From: Methylorubrum zatmanii
Lineage (GTDB): Bacteria; Pseudomonadota; Alphaproteobacteria; Rhizobiales; Beijerinckiaceae
Assembly (NCBI RefSeq): GCF_014845115.1
Contig: NZ_NKUI01000019.1
Span: forward strand, 18,430 to 82,429
DNA: 64,000 nt
Reading direction: 5' to 3'
In this document: positions 38,175-48,096 of the stretch, one piece after another
Position numbering within the stretch: position 1 is the stretch's first letter
Layout of the letters: every line of letters begins with the position of its first letter
Made by a program: the position numbers and the translations under genes
Notes under the pieces: generated by a model
What the model saw: the letters and a program-made list of their open reading frames with translations, nothing else
Database searches by the model: none
What the model was told of the DNA's origin: nothing

Positions 38175-39224
38175 ATGGCTCGGATATACGTGGGGGCCAT
38201 AGCGGCCTTCCTGGCGATCTCAGTGGGCAGTTGGGCGGTCGCGACGACCGGTGAGCCGGATCGTTCGGCCAAACTCGCCGAGTTTCGACGGCCGGACGCG
38301 ATTCCGTTCCCTGAGGAGAATCCGTACCAGGCGGCGAAGGCCGAACTCGGCCGCGCCCTGTTCTTCGATCCCATCCTCTCCCGCGACGGCGAACGGACCT
38401 GTGCCACCTGTCACATCCCCGGCCAGAGCTGGACCGATGCCAATGCGCGGGCGCCCCGCAACGATGGCGGCGTGATGGAATTTCGCACGCCGACACTCCT
38501 GAACGCCGCCTGGACCGAGGGGACCTACGGCTGGGACGGCAAGTTCCGCAGCCTCGAAGTGGTCGCCCGCACGCCGCTGACCTCTCCGAGCAACATGAAC
38601 CTGACGCCGGAGGAAATGGTCCGGCGGGTCTCCGCGGATTCGGCTTACGTCGCCGCGTTCGAGAAGGCATTTCCCGGAGGCGGGTCTCCCGTCACGCAGG
38701 AGCACATCGAGCAGGCCCTGGCTACGTTCCAGCGCCTGATCGTTTCGGGCCCGGCGCCGTTCGACCGATGGGTCGAGGGCGATGCCCGGGCGGTCGATGC
38801 GGCCGCCAAAAGGGGCTTCGACCTGTTTGTCGGCAAGGCCCATTGCTCCGCCTGCCATTCCGGCTGGACCTTCAGCGACGGCTCGTTCCACGACATTGGC
38901 GTCGCCCAGGGCAACGACATCGGCCGAGCCCGTTTCTTCCCGACATCGACGGCTCTGCGCTACGCCTTCAAAACGCCGACCCTGCGCAACGTTGCCGGCC
39001 GGGCGCCCTACATGCATGACGGCTCGCGGAAGACCCTGGACGAGGTGATCGACCTCTACGACCGTGGTGGCATCGACCGGCCGAGCCGCTCCCGCGACAT
39101 CCGCCCGCTCGCCCTCAGCGCCGAGGAAAAGGCGGATCTGATCGCCTTCCTGAAGACCCTCGACGACGACCGCTCCGCCGACGCCGCTTCTCGGCCGTTC
39201 GGCCCGGAGCCGCCCGAACCCTGA
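38175..39224 (+). CDS. di-heme c-type peroxidase of the CCP/MauG family
   Basis: A 349-aa exported protein with signal peptide (about 1-24) and two heme c sites: CATCH at residues 76-80 and CSACH at 224-228. Other family phrases are LGRALFFDPILSRDGERT, WDGKFRSLE, FKTPTLRNVAGRAPYMHDG and a closing ADLIAFLKTL. Bacterial di-heme peroxidases reduce hydrogen peroxide, while MauG modifies a partner protein; the two cannot be separated here, and no methylamine dehydrogenase genes are present. Start ATG follows GAGG by 5 bases. It follows the cupredoxin gene by 79 bases and ends 13 bases before the convergent OprB gene. Confidence 0.92.
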   Translation: MARIYVGAIAAFLAISVGSWAVATTGEPDRSAKLAEFRRPDAIPFPEENPYQAAKAELGRALFFDPILSRDGERTCATCHIPGQSWTDANARAPRNDGGVMEFRTPTLLNAAWTEGTYGWDGKFRSLEVVARTPLTSPSNMNLTPEEMVRRVSADSAYVAAFEKAFPGGGSPVTQEHIEQALATFQRLIVSGPAPFDRWVEGDARAVDAAAKRGFDLFVGKAHCSACHSGWTFSDGSFHDIGVAQGNDIGRARFFPTSTALRYAFKTPTLRNVAGRAPYMHDGSRKTLDEVIDLYDRGGIDRPSRSRDIRPLALSAEEKADLIAFLKTLDDDRSADAASRPFGPEPPEP

Positions 39225-39237
39225 CGGCGTTTCCCGG

Positions 39238-40764
39238 TCAGTAGTTGATCGTCGCGCGCAAACCCAGAACCGTGGCATTGCGCAGCCGCCGGCCGCTCTC
39301 ATCGGGAAGGCCGCCGCCGGGGCGCATGATGTATTGCAGATCGGGCTGAAGGGTCAGGCCCGGCACCAGTTCCGCCTGATAGGTCGCCTCGAACACCGTC
39401 TCGCTGCTGCGCAGGGGCCGGGGGCCCGAACCGAAGAGAAGCGACTCGCGGTCGAAGGCGCGGGCTTCCGGGCTGATGCGGGAATGGATCATGCCGAGGC
39501 CGAGCGTGTCGTTCGGCCGGCCGGGAAAGAGGCCCCGATAAGCGAGGCCCGTATCGACATAGAGGTCGATCAGGTTGCGGTCGCTCGGCACGGCGGAGAA
39601 GCGCAGGAAGGCCGAGGCGCCCTGGCTGGCCGTACCCGGCTCCCGATAGATCGTCTGGTCGAGGATGGCGTAGATCCCGGCATTGCCGCGAAAGCGGCGG
39701 GAGATGCCGCTGGCTTCCGGGTCTGCCAGCAGGCGTCCCTGCACGCTGTCGAGGCGCGGACTCTCGAAGCGGCCGAAATGATACCAGCCGCCCAGGGTCG
39801 CGGTGCCGGGCAGCCGCTCCGTGCCGGGAAGGGACGGATAGGCATAGGACACCTCGCCGAGCAGCAAAGCGGGGTCGTCGACTCGGAAATTCGTACCGGT
39901 GCGGTTGCGCCGCTGCGGATCGGTCATGTCGCCGAGAGCCGGTGTGCCCGCCGGGTCGCCGTTGAACAGGCCGCCCTGGAAGGAGAGTTCCGGGGTCGGC
40001 TCGTATTTCAGGCGGAGGGCGGGTGTTGCCAGGGGGTAGATCGGCCCGCCGCTCGGCATCACCACGGCGCCGACATTGGGCCAGCCGAAGCCGGCGTTCA
40101 TGAACACCACCGCCGACTGGGCGATGGCGAATTCCGTATCGGCCGAAATCTGCCCGACCTTCACGGAAAACCTGTCGTCGAACAGGCGCTGCTCGATCCA
40201 CAGCTCGAACAATCGGGTCGCGGGCAACGCCTCGATGCCGGTCACCGTGGTGAGGTTGTTGACGTAGCGCGCCGACAGGCCGTGGCCGTGGATCTGGAAG
40301 AAGTCGGTGTGGAAGCGCGCCCCGCGCCAGCCGGCGAGCTTGTCGAGATCGATGTCGAGGGACGTGTCGAGGCGACCGCCATAGGTCGCCCCGCGCCGCA
40401 ATCCGCCCGACACGTTCGACAGGCCCTCGCCGATATAGGTGAGGACGTAGGTGATGCCGCGCGCGGCGAGGAAGGCGCGCAGGCCGAACGGGTCACCGTA
40501 GGGCCCGAGCGCCTCCTGGATCGATCCCTCGTTGGTGACGGAGACTTGGTCCGACGTGCGGGATTGCGCGATCGCCGTCTGAGGGTCGCCGCCCGCGCCC
40601 GAGAGCGGAAGAGCCAGCGGGAGCGGGCGCGATTCCTGGGCCTGCGCCCGCGCCGGAAGTGCCGTCCAAAGCAGAGAACTGGCGGAGAATGCCGTCAGGA
40701 GCAGAGCCGCGCAGGCGCTCGTGGGCCCGATGCGACGCGGTCTCGCCCACCCGTTCGCTGTCAT
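39238..40764 (-). CDS. carbohydrate porin of the OprB family
   Basis: Outer-membrane beta-barrel of about 508 aa from ATG 40764 (the in-frame TTG at 40776 is weaker). Signal peptide ends near PARAQAQ. The mature protein has alternating beta-strand sequence typical of OprB: DPFGLRAFLAARGITYVLTYIGEGLSNVSGG, RYVNNLTTVTGIEALPATRLFELWIEQ, DRFSVKVGQISADTEF, YEPTPELSFQGGLFNGDP, ending in an aromatic residue (LRATINY), as outer-membrane barrels do. Substrate (sugar) specificity is inferred only from family. Confidence 0.9.
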   Translation of the reverse strand: MTANGWARPRRIGPTSACAALLLTAFSASSLLWTALPARAQAQESRPLPLALPLSGAGGDPQTAIAQSRTSDQVSVTNEGSIQEALGPYGDPFGLRAFLAARGITYVLTYIGEGLSNVSGGLRRGATYGGRLDTSLDIDLDKLAGWRGARFHTDFFQIHGHGLSARYVNNLTTVTGIEALPATRLFELWIEQRLFDDRFSVKVGQISADTEFAIAQSAVVFMNAGFGWPNVGAVVMPSGGPIYPLATPALRLKYEPTPELSFQGGLFNGDPAGTPALGDMTDPQRRNRTGTNFRVDDPALLLGEVSYAYPSLPGTERLPGTATLGGWYHFGRFESPRLDSVQGRLLADPEASGISRRFRGNAGIYAILDQTIYREPGTASQGASAFLRFSAVPSDRNLIDLYVDTGLAYRGLFPGRPNDTLGLGMIHSRISPEARAFDRESLLFGSGPRPLRSSETVFEATYQAELVPGLTLQPDLQYIMRPGGGLPDESGRRLRNATVLGLRATINY

Positions 40765-40986
40765 TTCCGCTCTCAACAGGGATTTCCGGCTGACGCGCGC
40801 AGATCGTGTTCGCGCGTGGTGAACCCCATCGCGGCATGGCAGCCCGGTCCGGGAGGTGATGGCGGAGACCCAAGCAGAAGGGGGTGACAGCCATGCGAAG
40901 GCAAGGCTCCCGTCAGGAGGGCGGATTTCGGCGCGCTGGGTTCACAGGCGTCGTGACGGGCGATGAGGCGGGCTCCTTCCCTCGGT

Positions 40987-42894
40987 TCAGGGGCGCACGA
41001 GACCGAGCACCTTCATGCGCGACCGCAGGGTCGTCGGCTTGAGTCCCAGGAGTTCGGCGGCACCGCCAGGCCCGAACACCTTGCCTCCACCGATGCGCAA
41101 AGCCTCCTCGATCTCAGTACGGGCGCGCTGGCGGCGCTCCTCTTCGCTGAGCGGGCGGGCGCCCGGCGCCGGTTGTTCCGGCGAGGCCGGTGCAGGGCCG
41201 GTGACGCGGGGCTCGGGCAGATCGAAGCGCAGACGTCCGCGCTCGGCCAGGATCGTGGCACGTTCGATCACGTTCTCCAACTCGCGCACATTGCCCGGCC
41301 AATCGTAGCGGACGAGACGGCGGGCATCGGCTTCCGTCAGACGCAGATCCGTCCGGTTGAGGCGTCGCGCGACGCCCTTCAGAACGTGCTGCGCGATCAG
41401 CGGCACGTCCTCGCGGCGCTCCCGCAGAGGTGCCGAGGCGATGGGAAAGACATTGAGGCGAAAATAGAGATCCTCGCGGAAGCGCCCGCGGCGCACCTCC
41501 TCCTTGAGGTCGCGGTTGGTCGCCGCGATCAGCCGGATATCGACCGAGCGGGTTCGCTCCTCGCCGACGCGCTCGAACTGGCGCTCCTGCAATACGCGCA
41601 GCAGCTTGCCCTGAAGATCGAGGGGGATCTCGCCGACCTCGTCGAGGAACAGCGTCCCGCCCTCGGCCAGCTCGAACCGCCCGATGCGGTCGCGCAGGGC
41701 CCCGGTGAAGGCGCCCTTGGCATGGCCGAAGAACTCGCTCTCGAACAGCTCGCGGGGGATGGCCGCGCAATTGACCCGGATCAGCGGGCGGTCATGCCGC
41801 CGGCTGGCCTCGTGGATCGCCCGGGCGATCAGTTCCTTACCGGTGCCGGATTCGCCCGTGACGAGGACGGTGGCGTCGGTGCCGGCGACCAGATCGATCT
41901 GGCGGCGCAGGGCCTCGATGGCGGGGCTGCGGCCGATGATGCCCTGGTGATGGCTCTCGGCCCGGATCTCCTCCTTGAGATAGGCATTCTCCTGCTCCAG
42001 GCGCTCGCGCAGGGAATCGACCTCGGCCCGTGCCGACCTCAGCCGCTCCTCTGCCTCACGGCGCTGGCTGACGTCGCGGAAGACGATCACCGCGCCGAGC
42101 AACTGGCCGCGTTCGCGGATCGGCGTCGAGGTGTACTCGACGGGAAAGCAGGTGCCGTCCCGGCGCCAGAACACCTCGCCATCGACCTGATGCACCGCCC
42201 CGTCGCGGAAGGCGGCGTAGATCGGGCAATCTTGATGCGGGTAATGCGCGCCGCCGGGATGGGTGTGGTGGACGCTGGCATGCATGTCCTTGCCGACGAG
42301 ATCGGCAGCGTCCCATCCCAGCATCCGCTCCGCCGCCGGATTGAGGAAGGTCGTGATCCCCTCAGCGTTGACGCCATAGATTCCCTCCCCCGCCGCCCGC
42401 AGGATCAGCCGGTTCTCCCGCTCGATATCGCGAAAGATCCGCTCCATCCGCTGCCATTCCGGCAGGCCCGCCCGCATATGCTCCTCCGCCTCGCGGTCGA
42501 TCCGGCGGCGCTCGCGCTCGTCGAGGTCGAACAGCGTCAGGAGGAGGCGGGTCGGCTCGCCCGAGAGCCGGGAGGCGACGTATTCGAGCCGCAGCGTCGC
42601 GCCGCCGCCATGGCTCGGAGTGAGGCCCTGGGTCCACCCTTGCCCCTGCGCGAGCACCCCCTCCGTGAATACGATCAGGGCGGCGCGCTGCTCCGGGTGC
42701 AGCGCACTGACGGCCATCGCCCGGAGATCGGCACGGGTCCGGCCGAGAAGACGGGCGGCGGCGGCATTCGCGTCGGCGATGCGGTCGGCCAGAGGCTCGA
42801 TCACGAGCATGGCTTCGCGCGTCTCCTCGAAGACCCTGCCGTAATCTGAAGGGGACGATGCCGAAGCGGAAGCGGGCACGACGAGATCTCGCAC
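40987..42894 (-). CDS. sigma-54-dependent activator with tandem PAS domains
   Basis: Enhancer-binding protein of 635 aa. Two PAS domains fill about residues 20-130 and 150-265; the second contains [20 protein letters not shown], an unusual His/Cys-rich loop found in sensory PAS/NifL-type proteins. An AAA+ domain follows (Walker [10 protein letters not shown], sigma-54-contact loop GAFTGA near residue 395, Walker [26 protein letters not shown]), then a Fis-type helix-turn-helix ([19 protein letters not shown]). Start GTG 42894 has a poor ribosome site. It is divergent from cyanase, with a -24/-12 promoter and dyads between, so cynS is its most likely target. Confidence 0.93.
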   Translation of the reverse strand: MRDLVVPASASASSPSDYGRVFEETREAMLVIEPLADRIADANAAAARLLGRTRADLRAMAVSALHPEQRAALIVFTEGVLAQGQGWTQGLTPSHGGGATLRLEYVASRLSGEPTRLLLTLFDLDERERRRIDREAEEHMRAGLPEWQRMERIFRDIERENRLILRAAGEGIYGVNAEGITTFLNPAAERMLGWDAADLVGKDMHASVHHTHPGGAHYPHQDCPIYAAFRDGAVHQVDGEVFWRRDGTCFPVEYTSTPIRERGQLLGAVIVFRDVSQRREAEERLRSARAEVDSLRERLEQENAYLKEEIRAESHHQGIIGRSPAIEALRRQIDLVAGTDATVLVTGESGTGKELIARAIHEASRRHDRPLIRVNCAAIPRELFESEFFGHAKGAFTGALRDRIGRFELAEGGTLFLDEVGEIPLDLQGKLLRVLQERQFERVGEERTRSVDIRLIAATNRDLKEEVRRGRFREDLYFRLNVFPIASAPLRERREDVPLIAQHVLKGVARRLNRTDLRLTEADARRLVRYDWPGNVRELENVIERATILAERGRLRFDLPEPRVTGPAPASPEQPAPGARPLSEEERRQRARTEIEEALRIGGGKVFGPGGAAELLGLKPTTLRSRMKVLGLVRP

Positions 42895-42930
42895 TCATTC
42901 TACGAGATTTCGTCATAGACGAGATTTCAT
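42881..42930. promoter_or_regulatory. three 12-bp dyads, candidate enhancer sites
   Basis: ACGAGATCTCGC (42881-42892), ACGAGATTTCGT (42902-42913) and ACGAGATTTCAT (42919-42930), a near-palindromic 12-mer at spacings of 21 and 17 bases, about 86-135 bases upstream of the predicted cynS transcription start. The first copy overlaps the activator's own start codon region, consistent with autoregulation. Binding is inferred. Confidence 0.65.
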
Positions 42931-42989
42931 AGCGACGCACCGCCTCTCTAAATCACTGATTCGACGCGATTTTTATCCCGCAATGCCGA

Positions 42990-43004
42990 TGGCACGCCGC
43001 TTGC
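42990..43004 (+). promoter_or_regulatory. sigma-54 (-24/-12) promoter of cynS
   Basis: TGGCAC-GCCGC-TTGC with exact 5-base spacing matches the consensus TGGCAC-N5-TTGC. Transcription is expected to start near 43016, leaving about 155 bases of leader before the cynS GTG. A GAFTGA activator gene lies divergently next to it. Confidence 0.85.
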
Positions 43005-43170
43005 GCAGTACAGGGCCAGCGGCATCGTGGCGAGGCGCGTGCGCTTTTCCGCTGCGAACCCTGAGGATCCGTCCCGGTCTGTGGACGATCCGACCGTCCG
43101 GTTGCCACGCCCCCGGCATCCGGACCGGTTCATCCGAATACGGCTCGCCGTCCAGCGACAGGAGAAGAGC

Positions 43171-43659
43171 GTGAAGCGCGAAGACCTCACCGAGAAGCTA
43201 CTCGACATCAAGCGCGAGAAGGGCTGGACCTGGAAATACATCCAGGACGAGATCGGCGGAATCTCGCCGATCCTGATCACTGCCGCCTGCATGGGTCAGA
43301 TGAAGCTGCCGAAGGCGCAAGCCGCTAAGGCCGCCGCTCTGTTCGGTCTGAGCCAGGCCGAGGAGCGGATGCTGAACGAGGCACCCTATCGCGGCTCGAT
43401 CCCGCAGATGCCGCCGACCGACCCGCTGATCTACCGCTTCTACGAGCTGGTGATGGTCTACGGCACCACCTGGAAGGAGCTGATCCAGGAGGAATTCGGA
43501 GACGGTATCATGTCGGCGATCGACTTCAACATGACCATGGAGCGCGAGCCGAACAACAAGGGCGACCGGGTGAAGATGAATCTGTCCGGCAAGTTCCTGC
43601 CCTACAAGTACTACGGCAACGAGGACGGCGTGCCGGAATACGGCTTCAAGGAGCCGTAG
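43171..43659 (+). CDS. cynS: cyanate hydratase (cyanase)
   Basis: Decomposes cyanate with bicarbonate to ammonia and carbon dioxide. The 162-aa product has the N-terminal helical DNA-binding-like domain and the catalytic C-terminal domain with Arg89, Glu92 (IYRFYELVMVYGTTWKELI) and Ser115 (GDGIMSAIDF), the known catalytic triad. Start GTG 43171 follows AGGAG by 6 bases. C-terminal residues from 147 extend slightly past the E. coli length. Control by the neighbouring sigma-54 activator is inferred from the promoter. It provides nitrogen from cyanate or detoxifies it. No cyanate ABC transporter or carbonic anhydrase is adjacent. Confidence 0.97.
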   Translation: MKREDLTEKLLDIKREKGWTWKYIQDEIGGISPILITAACMGQMKLPKAQAAKAAALFGLSQAEERMLNEAPYRGSIPQMPPTDPLIYRFYELVMVYGTTWKELIQEEFGDGIMSAIDFNMTMEREPNNKGDRVKMNLSGKFLPYKYYGNEDGVPEYGFKEP

Positions 43660-43672
43660 GACGCTGTGTGCC

Positions 43673-43696
43673 GGGCGCTCGACAGATCGAGCGCCC
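43673..43696. terminator. hairpin between cynS and tamB
   Basis: Perfect 10-bp stem GGGCGCTCGA / TCGAGCGCCC with loop CAGA, 13 bases after cynS. No T-tract. It lies between convergent cynS and tamB. Confidence 0.6.
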
Positions 43697-43737
43697 GTCG
43701 CTGGGAGTGTCGCCCCGGGAAGGGCCGGGTCGGCGCC

Positions 43738-46700
43738 CTACCACTCCCATTCCGCGCCGACTCCGACCGAGGTGCGGCCGTCGCTGCCGGCTTCTCCGTT
43801 GAGCTTGATCCGGCGGGTCACGTCGTAATTGATCGTCGCAGCGGTGTCGGCGGGCTTGGCACCGGCCTTCACGCCGACGCTGATCCGGTCGTTGATGTAG
43901 CGCGAGGCGCCGACCGCAGGGCCGCCGCTCGCTCCGGTCGAGACGTCGAGGCTGTCGAGGCCGAGCCCCTTGCGGGCCGCTTCGAACACGTCCGGCCCGC
44001 CGGCACCGCCGGAGAGCTGGGCGACCGCCTGCGCCAATTGCAGCGCCTGGAACGGCGAGAGCCCGGCCGCCGCCTTCTTGAACAGGATGCGGGACAGGAT
44101 CTCGTCCTGCGGCAGGCTCGGATCCGACGAGAGCACGAATTCCGGCTGCGCGGCGGAGCCCGTGACGTTGACGCGGGCGGTGACGTCGGCGGCCTTGGTC
44201 TCGGCGGCGAAATCGAGGTCGGGTTGGGCGAGGTCGCCCACGAAGAACACCCGGCCCCGGGTGAAGTCGAGGCGCTGGCCGCCCAGGGCGAACACGCCCC
44301 GGCGCATCGAGAAATCGCCGTTGGCCTGTGGGTCGCGGGAGGTGCCGGTGATGTGCAGCTCGCCGCCGAGTTCCGCATCGATGCCGCGACCGCGCACGAA
44401 GATGCGGCTCGGGGCGCTGACGATCAGATCGAGGCTGGCATCGAAGGGCGGGGCCGGCTTCTTCCGGCGGCTCACCGCCGCGATCTGGGCCTTCCGCTCC
44501 GCCCGCTTGGCGAGACGCGCGCGCACCTCCGGTGTCTCGTTGACCCGGCGGATGCCCGGCAGGGGCTGCACCGTCGCGGGCAGGCGGTCGGGCACCGACA
44601 CGTCGATGGAGACGACATCGACCCGGCCGCTGATCTTCGGCGTGCGGGCGAGCGGCCCCGACAGGGCGAGGTTGAGGCTCGACACCGCCGTCATCAACGG
44701 GCTCGACACCAGCTCGGCCCGCTCGGCGGTGATGCGCAAGGAGCCGGGGAAACCCGAGGCCGGCTCGACCGCTACCCGTCCATCCACGGCGAGGCGCCCG
44801 CCGTTGCGGGTCGCGGCGGTGAGCCGTTCGATCACGATGGTCTCGCCGCGCCCGGTGACGCGGCCCTGGATGTCGGTGAGACGGATGCCGTTGAGAGGAT
44901 CGCTGAAGCTGCCGCCCGAGAGGGTCGCCGTGCCCTCCACCTTCGGGGCCGCCAGGGTGCCGGTCACGCCGGCATCGAGCGCCACCCGGCCGGTGGCCCG
45001 CTGCCCCGTCGTGCTCAGCATCGAATTGGCCAGGGCCGCATCGAGGCTGCCGCGGGCGCGCAGATTGAGCGCGCCACCGGCCTCGACCGGCACCGAACCC
45101 GTCACCGTCACGTCGGCGCCGCGTCCGGCGGAGACGCGCCCGTCGATTCCCGCCTGTCCCTCCGTCAGGGTACCGCTCGCCCGCGCGGTGATCGGCGGCA
45201 ACCCGGCCTTGCGGGTTTCCGGCGTCACCAGACCGGCGACCGACAGGGCATAGCGCCCCTCCGGCCGGGCGGCGGAGCCGTGGATATCGGCCTCCCCCTC
45301 CAGCGTGCCGGAGAGCGCAAGGCTCGGGCTGGCGATCCGGGCGAGGGCCAGCGGCAGGGCGCGAATGCCGAGCTTGAGGTCGAGGGCCGGGCCCGCCCTG
45401 CCCTGCACGCTGATCCGGCCGGAGCCGGCGGCGACGACGAGATTCTCGATCACGGCCGCGCCATCATCGAGGGTGATCGCGGATGGCCCGGCCAGCGCCA
45501 GCCGGTCTCCGCCGCGCTGGGCCGAGAAGCGGGCGATCTCGATCCGGGTGCGTTCGGCCGGGATCAGCCGCGCAGCCCCGTCGAGGGCAAAGCCGCGCGC
45601 CTGAGCCGTCAGGGTTATGTCGCTCGCCGCCGCATTTCCTGACGCGGAGAGCCGCACCGTATCGACGGTCTGTCCGGCGGCGATCACCCGGTCGATGGCG
45701 GCATGGCCGTCGACGACCGGATGCGCCCGCAAATCACGGCCGGTGAGGTCGGCATCGAGCTTGGCCAAGCCGAAGCTGCCGTAGCGTAGGCTGGCGCCGG
45801 TGGCGCGGATCGCCGCGTCCTGCTTCCCGGCGGCGCGGGAGAGCGTCACGGCCGCGTCGAGGCGGCCGGCCATCGGAGCGAGAGCCAGCGGCGACAGGTC
45901 CGCGAGGTCGCCGGCCCGGATCGTCAAATTGCCGTCTCCGAGCAGGCTGTCGGCATCGATCTGGGCGTGGCCCTCTGCCACGACGGAGCCGAGGGCGAAG
46001 GTGAAGCGGTCGAGGGCGTAATCCGTCCGCGTCGGCCGGATGACGGCGGCCTCGGCCTTGAGCGGCTTGCCGGCGATGTCGCCGCTCAAATGCAGCGTGC
46101 CGTCGAAGGCGCCGCGCAGGTCGCCGAAGGCGGCATCGAGGCGAAGGTCGCGGATCGGCCGCCCATTGGCGCTGACATCCGGTGCGCGCAGAGCGGCGGT
46201 CAGCGCCGGCTTGACCAGGGAACCGGTCAGCCGCGCATCGACGCTCGCCAGTCCGAGCAACCGCTCGTCGAGGGCGGACAGGGTCTTCAGATCGATGCGG
46301 GCGGCCACGTCGGCGGTCCGGGCGTCGGCCTTGCCCTGGAGCGTCGCGAACATCTCGGCGCCGTCGAAGCGCAGGCGGTCGAAGCCATAGCCGTCATAAG
46401 TCTGGAAGATGCGTCCCGTCAGGGTCGGAGCGCGACCGACGAGGCGGTCGGCCACCGCCTCACCCAGCACGAGACCGCCGCCGCGCAGGTCGAGATCGGC
46501 GGAGAGCGCCTTGCGGGCCGGGTCGCCGCTCAGAGCTGCCGTGGCATCGAGGCGCCCGGCCAGATTACGGCCGGCAACCCCCGAGAACGCGCCGATATCG
46601 GCAAGGGCGGCGTCGACGGTCCCGGTCAGGGTGTTCTGGCCGAGCCGTCCGGCATAGGAGACGCGGGCGGTGTCGGCATCAAGGACCAAGGTGCTGACAT

Positions 46701-48096
46701 CGAGCACGCCGTCCGATCCGGCGGCGGCGCGCAGGGTGAGCTTGGCCCGGCTGCCGAGGGCGCGGCGCAGGGCCGGATCGGCGAGGTGCAGGCCTTCCAA
46801 TGCCGCGTCGGCGGTGACGGCGAAGCGTTGCGCCTTCGGGTCGGCGCCGGTCGGCTCGACGTTCAGCGCGGCCTCGACCCGCTCCAGGGCCGATCCTGGC
46901 GTGCGAAGGCCGGCCGCCTTGAGGTTGCCCTTCACCCGCGGCGCCGAGAGCGGCCCCTTCAGGCTGCCGTCGAAGACCAGGTTCTGCAACTCCGCTTCGG
47001 CGGCCTTGGTGACGCCGCCCTCGGTCGGGACGGCGCGGGCGACGATGCTGAAATCCGCCACCCGGTCGGCGGTCAGGGTGCCGCCGATGCCGAGCCGCGC
47101 GGTGCGGGAGGTGAGATCGAGTCGGTCGATCCGGAACCCGCCGCCATCGGCGAAGGCCAGGCCGCCCTCGAGCTTGGTCTCACCGGAAAAGACCGCCGCG
47201 GCCGGACCCGGCACCAAGCCTTCGATCCGGGAGGTGAGATCGAGGCTCAAGCGCCGGTCGGTGCCGATGCGCGAGAGCCGGGCGCCGCCTCTCGCGCCGA
47301 TCTCGGGACCGGCATCGAAATCGAGCTTGGCGTTGAAGGAATCGAGGGTGCCGTGACCGTCGAGGTTGAAATCGATCGGCGGCGTTCCGGGCAGGTTGGC
47401 CGCCTTCGAGAGCAGCCCTCCCGCCGGCTCGACGAGATTCGCCTTCAGATCCAGCCGCTCCCCCTTGGGCACGAACAGGAGCTGGGCGACGAAGCGGCCG
47501 GCCGCATCGAGGCGGCGGGCATCCACGCTGAGATCGAGCCCCTCGGACGGATTGCCGAGTTTGGCTTTGCCATCCGCCGCGAGCCGGGCCGGCTGGCCGG
47601 CAACGCTCTCACCGAGGATCAGCTCGGCCAGCTGAAAGCCCTTGATCTCCACCTTCACCGGCAGTTCGGGCAGGAGGCTGCCATCAGGCTCGGCTTCGGC
47701 CGGCGTCGGGCCGGGAACGGGGCGGCGCAGGACTTCGAGCCGGCCGATCTCAAGGGCATCGACCTCGAGCCGGCCGGAGAGCAAGGCGAGGCGCCGCCAG
47801 ACGAGGCGAGCCCGGTCGAGCTTCAGCCAGGGCCCCTCGGAATCGCTGATGACGACATCGCGGATGGTGGCATCGGAGGACAAGGCCCCGTCGACGGCGC
47901 CGATGGACACCTGAGACGAAGGCGTCGAGAGCGCCTTCGAGAGGATGCCGCCGAGCACCGTCTTCTCGCCATCCGCCGCGCGGGTGAGATCGGTGGGAAC
48001 GAGGGCGGCCACAAGGAGCAGGCCGAGCAGGGCCAAGGCCGCCCCGATACCGCGCCCGCCGATGCGGCGAGAAAACGTCCCCACAAGAAATCCCAT
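43738..48096 (-). CDS. tamB: TamB-type translocation and assembly module protein
   Basis: Very long periplasm-spanning protein (1452 aa) with one N-terminal transmembrane helix (about 15-40) and an extended repetitive beta structure made of AsmA/DUF490-type segments. The C-terminal DUF490 region (from about residue 1130) and the short barrel-plug-like end (DGRTSVGVGAEWEW) are typical. It cooperates with TamA in the outer membrane for transport of proteins or lipids. Its ATG (48094-48096) directly abuts the tamA stop (48097-48099), so the two are co-transcribed. Length fits alphaproteobacterial TamB. Confidence 0.92.
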   Translation of the reverse strand: MGFLVGTFSRRIGGRGIGAALALLGLLLVAALVPTDLTRAADGEKTVLGGILSKALSTPSSQVSIGAVDGALSSDATIRDVVISDSEGPWLKLDRARLVWRRLALLSGRLEVDALEIGRLEVLRRPVPGPTPAEAEPDGSLLPELPVKVEIKGFQLAELILGESVAGQPARLAADGKAKLGNPSEGLDLSVDARRLDAAGRFVAQLLFVPKGERLDLKANLVEPAGGLLSKAANLPGTPPIDFNLDGHGTLDSFNAKLDFDAGPEIGARGGARLSRIGTDRRLSLDLTSRIEGLVPGPAAAVFSGETKLEGGLAFADGGGFRIDRLDLTSRTARLGIGGTLTADRVADFSIVARAVPTEGGVTKAAEAELQNLVFDGSLKGPLSAPRVKGNLKAAGLRTPGSALERVEAALNVEPTGADPKAQRFAVTADAALEGLHLADPALRRALGSRAKLTLRAAAGSDGVLDVSTLVLDADTARVSYAGRLGQNTLTGTVDAALADIGAFSGVAGRNLAGRLDATAALSGDPARKALSADLDLRGGGLVLGEAVADRLVGRAPTLTGRIFQTYDGYGFDRLRFDGAEMFATLQGKADARTADVAARIDLKTLSALDERLLGLASVDARLTGSLVKPALTAALRAPDVSANGRPIRDLRLDAAFGDLRGAFDGTLHLSGDIAGKPLKAEAAVIRPTRTDYALDRFTFALGSVVAEGHAQIDADSLLGDGNLTIRAGDLADLSPLALAPMAGRLDAAVTLSRAAGKQDAAIRATGASLRYGSFGLAKLDADLTGRDLRAHPVVDGHAAIDRVIAAGQTVDTVRLSASGNAAASDITLTAQARGFALDGAARLIPAERTRIEIARFSAQRGGDRLALAGPSAITLDDGAAVIENLVVAAGSGRISVQGRAGPALDLKLGIRALPLALARIASPSLALSGTLEGEADIHGSAARPEGRYALSVAGLVTPETRKAGLPPITARASGTLTEGQAGIDGRVSAGRGADVTVTGSVPVEAGGALNLRARGSLDAALANSMLSTTGQRATGRVALDAGVTGTLAAPKVEGTATLSGGSFSDPLNGIRLTDIQGRVTGRGETIVIERLTAATRNGGRLAVDGRVAVEPASGFPGSLRITAERAELVSSPLMTAVSSLNLALSGPLARTPKISGRVDVVSIDVSVPDRLPATVQPLPGIRRVNETPEVRARLAKRAERKAQIAAVSRRKKPAPPFDASLDLIVSAPSRIFVRGRGIDAELGGELHITGTSRDPQANGDFSMRRGVFALGGQRLDFTRGRVFFVGDLAQPDLDFAAETKAADVTARVNVTGSAAQPEFVLSSDPSLPQDEILSRILFKKAAAGLSPFQALQLAQAVAQLSGGAGGPDVFEAARKGLGLDSLDVSTGASGGPAVGASRYINDRISVGVKAGAKPADTAATINYDVTRRIKLNGEAGSDGRTSVGVGAEWEW

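Noticed and set aside
43738..48096. Possibility that the 1452-aa protein is an adhesin or autotransporter
   Set aside because: The N-terminal anchor, DUF490-type C-terminus and abutting TamA gene point to TamB.
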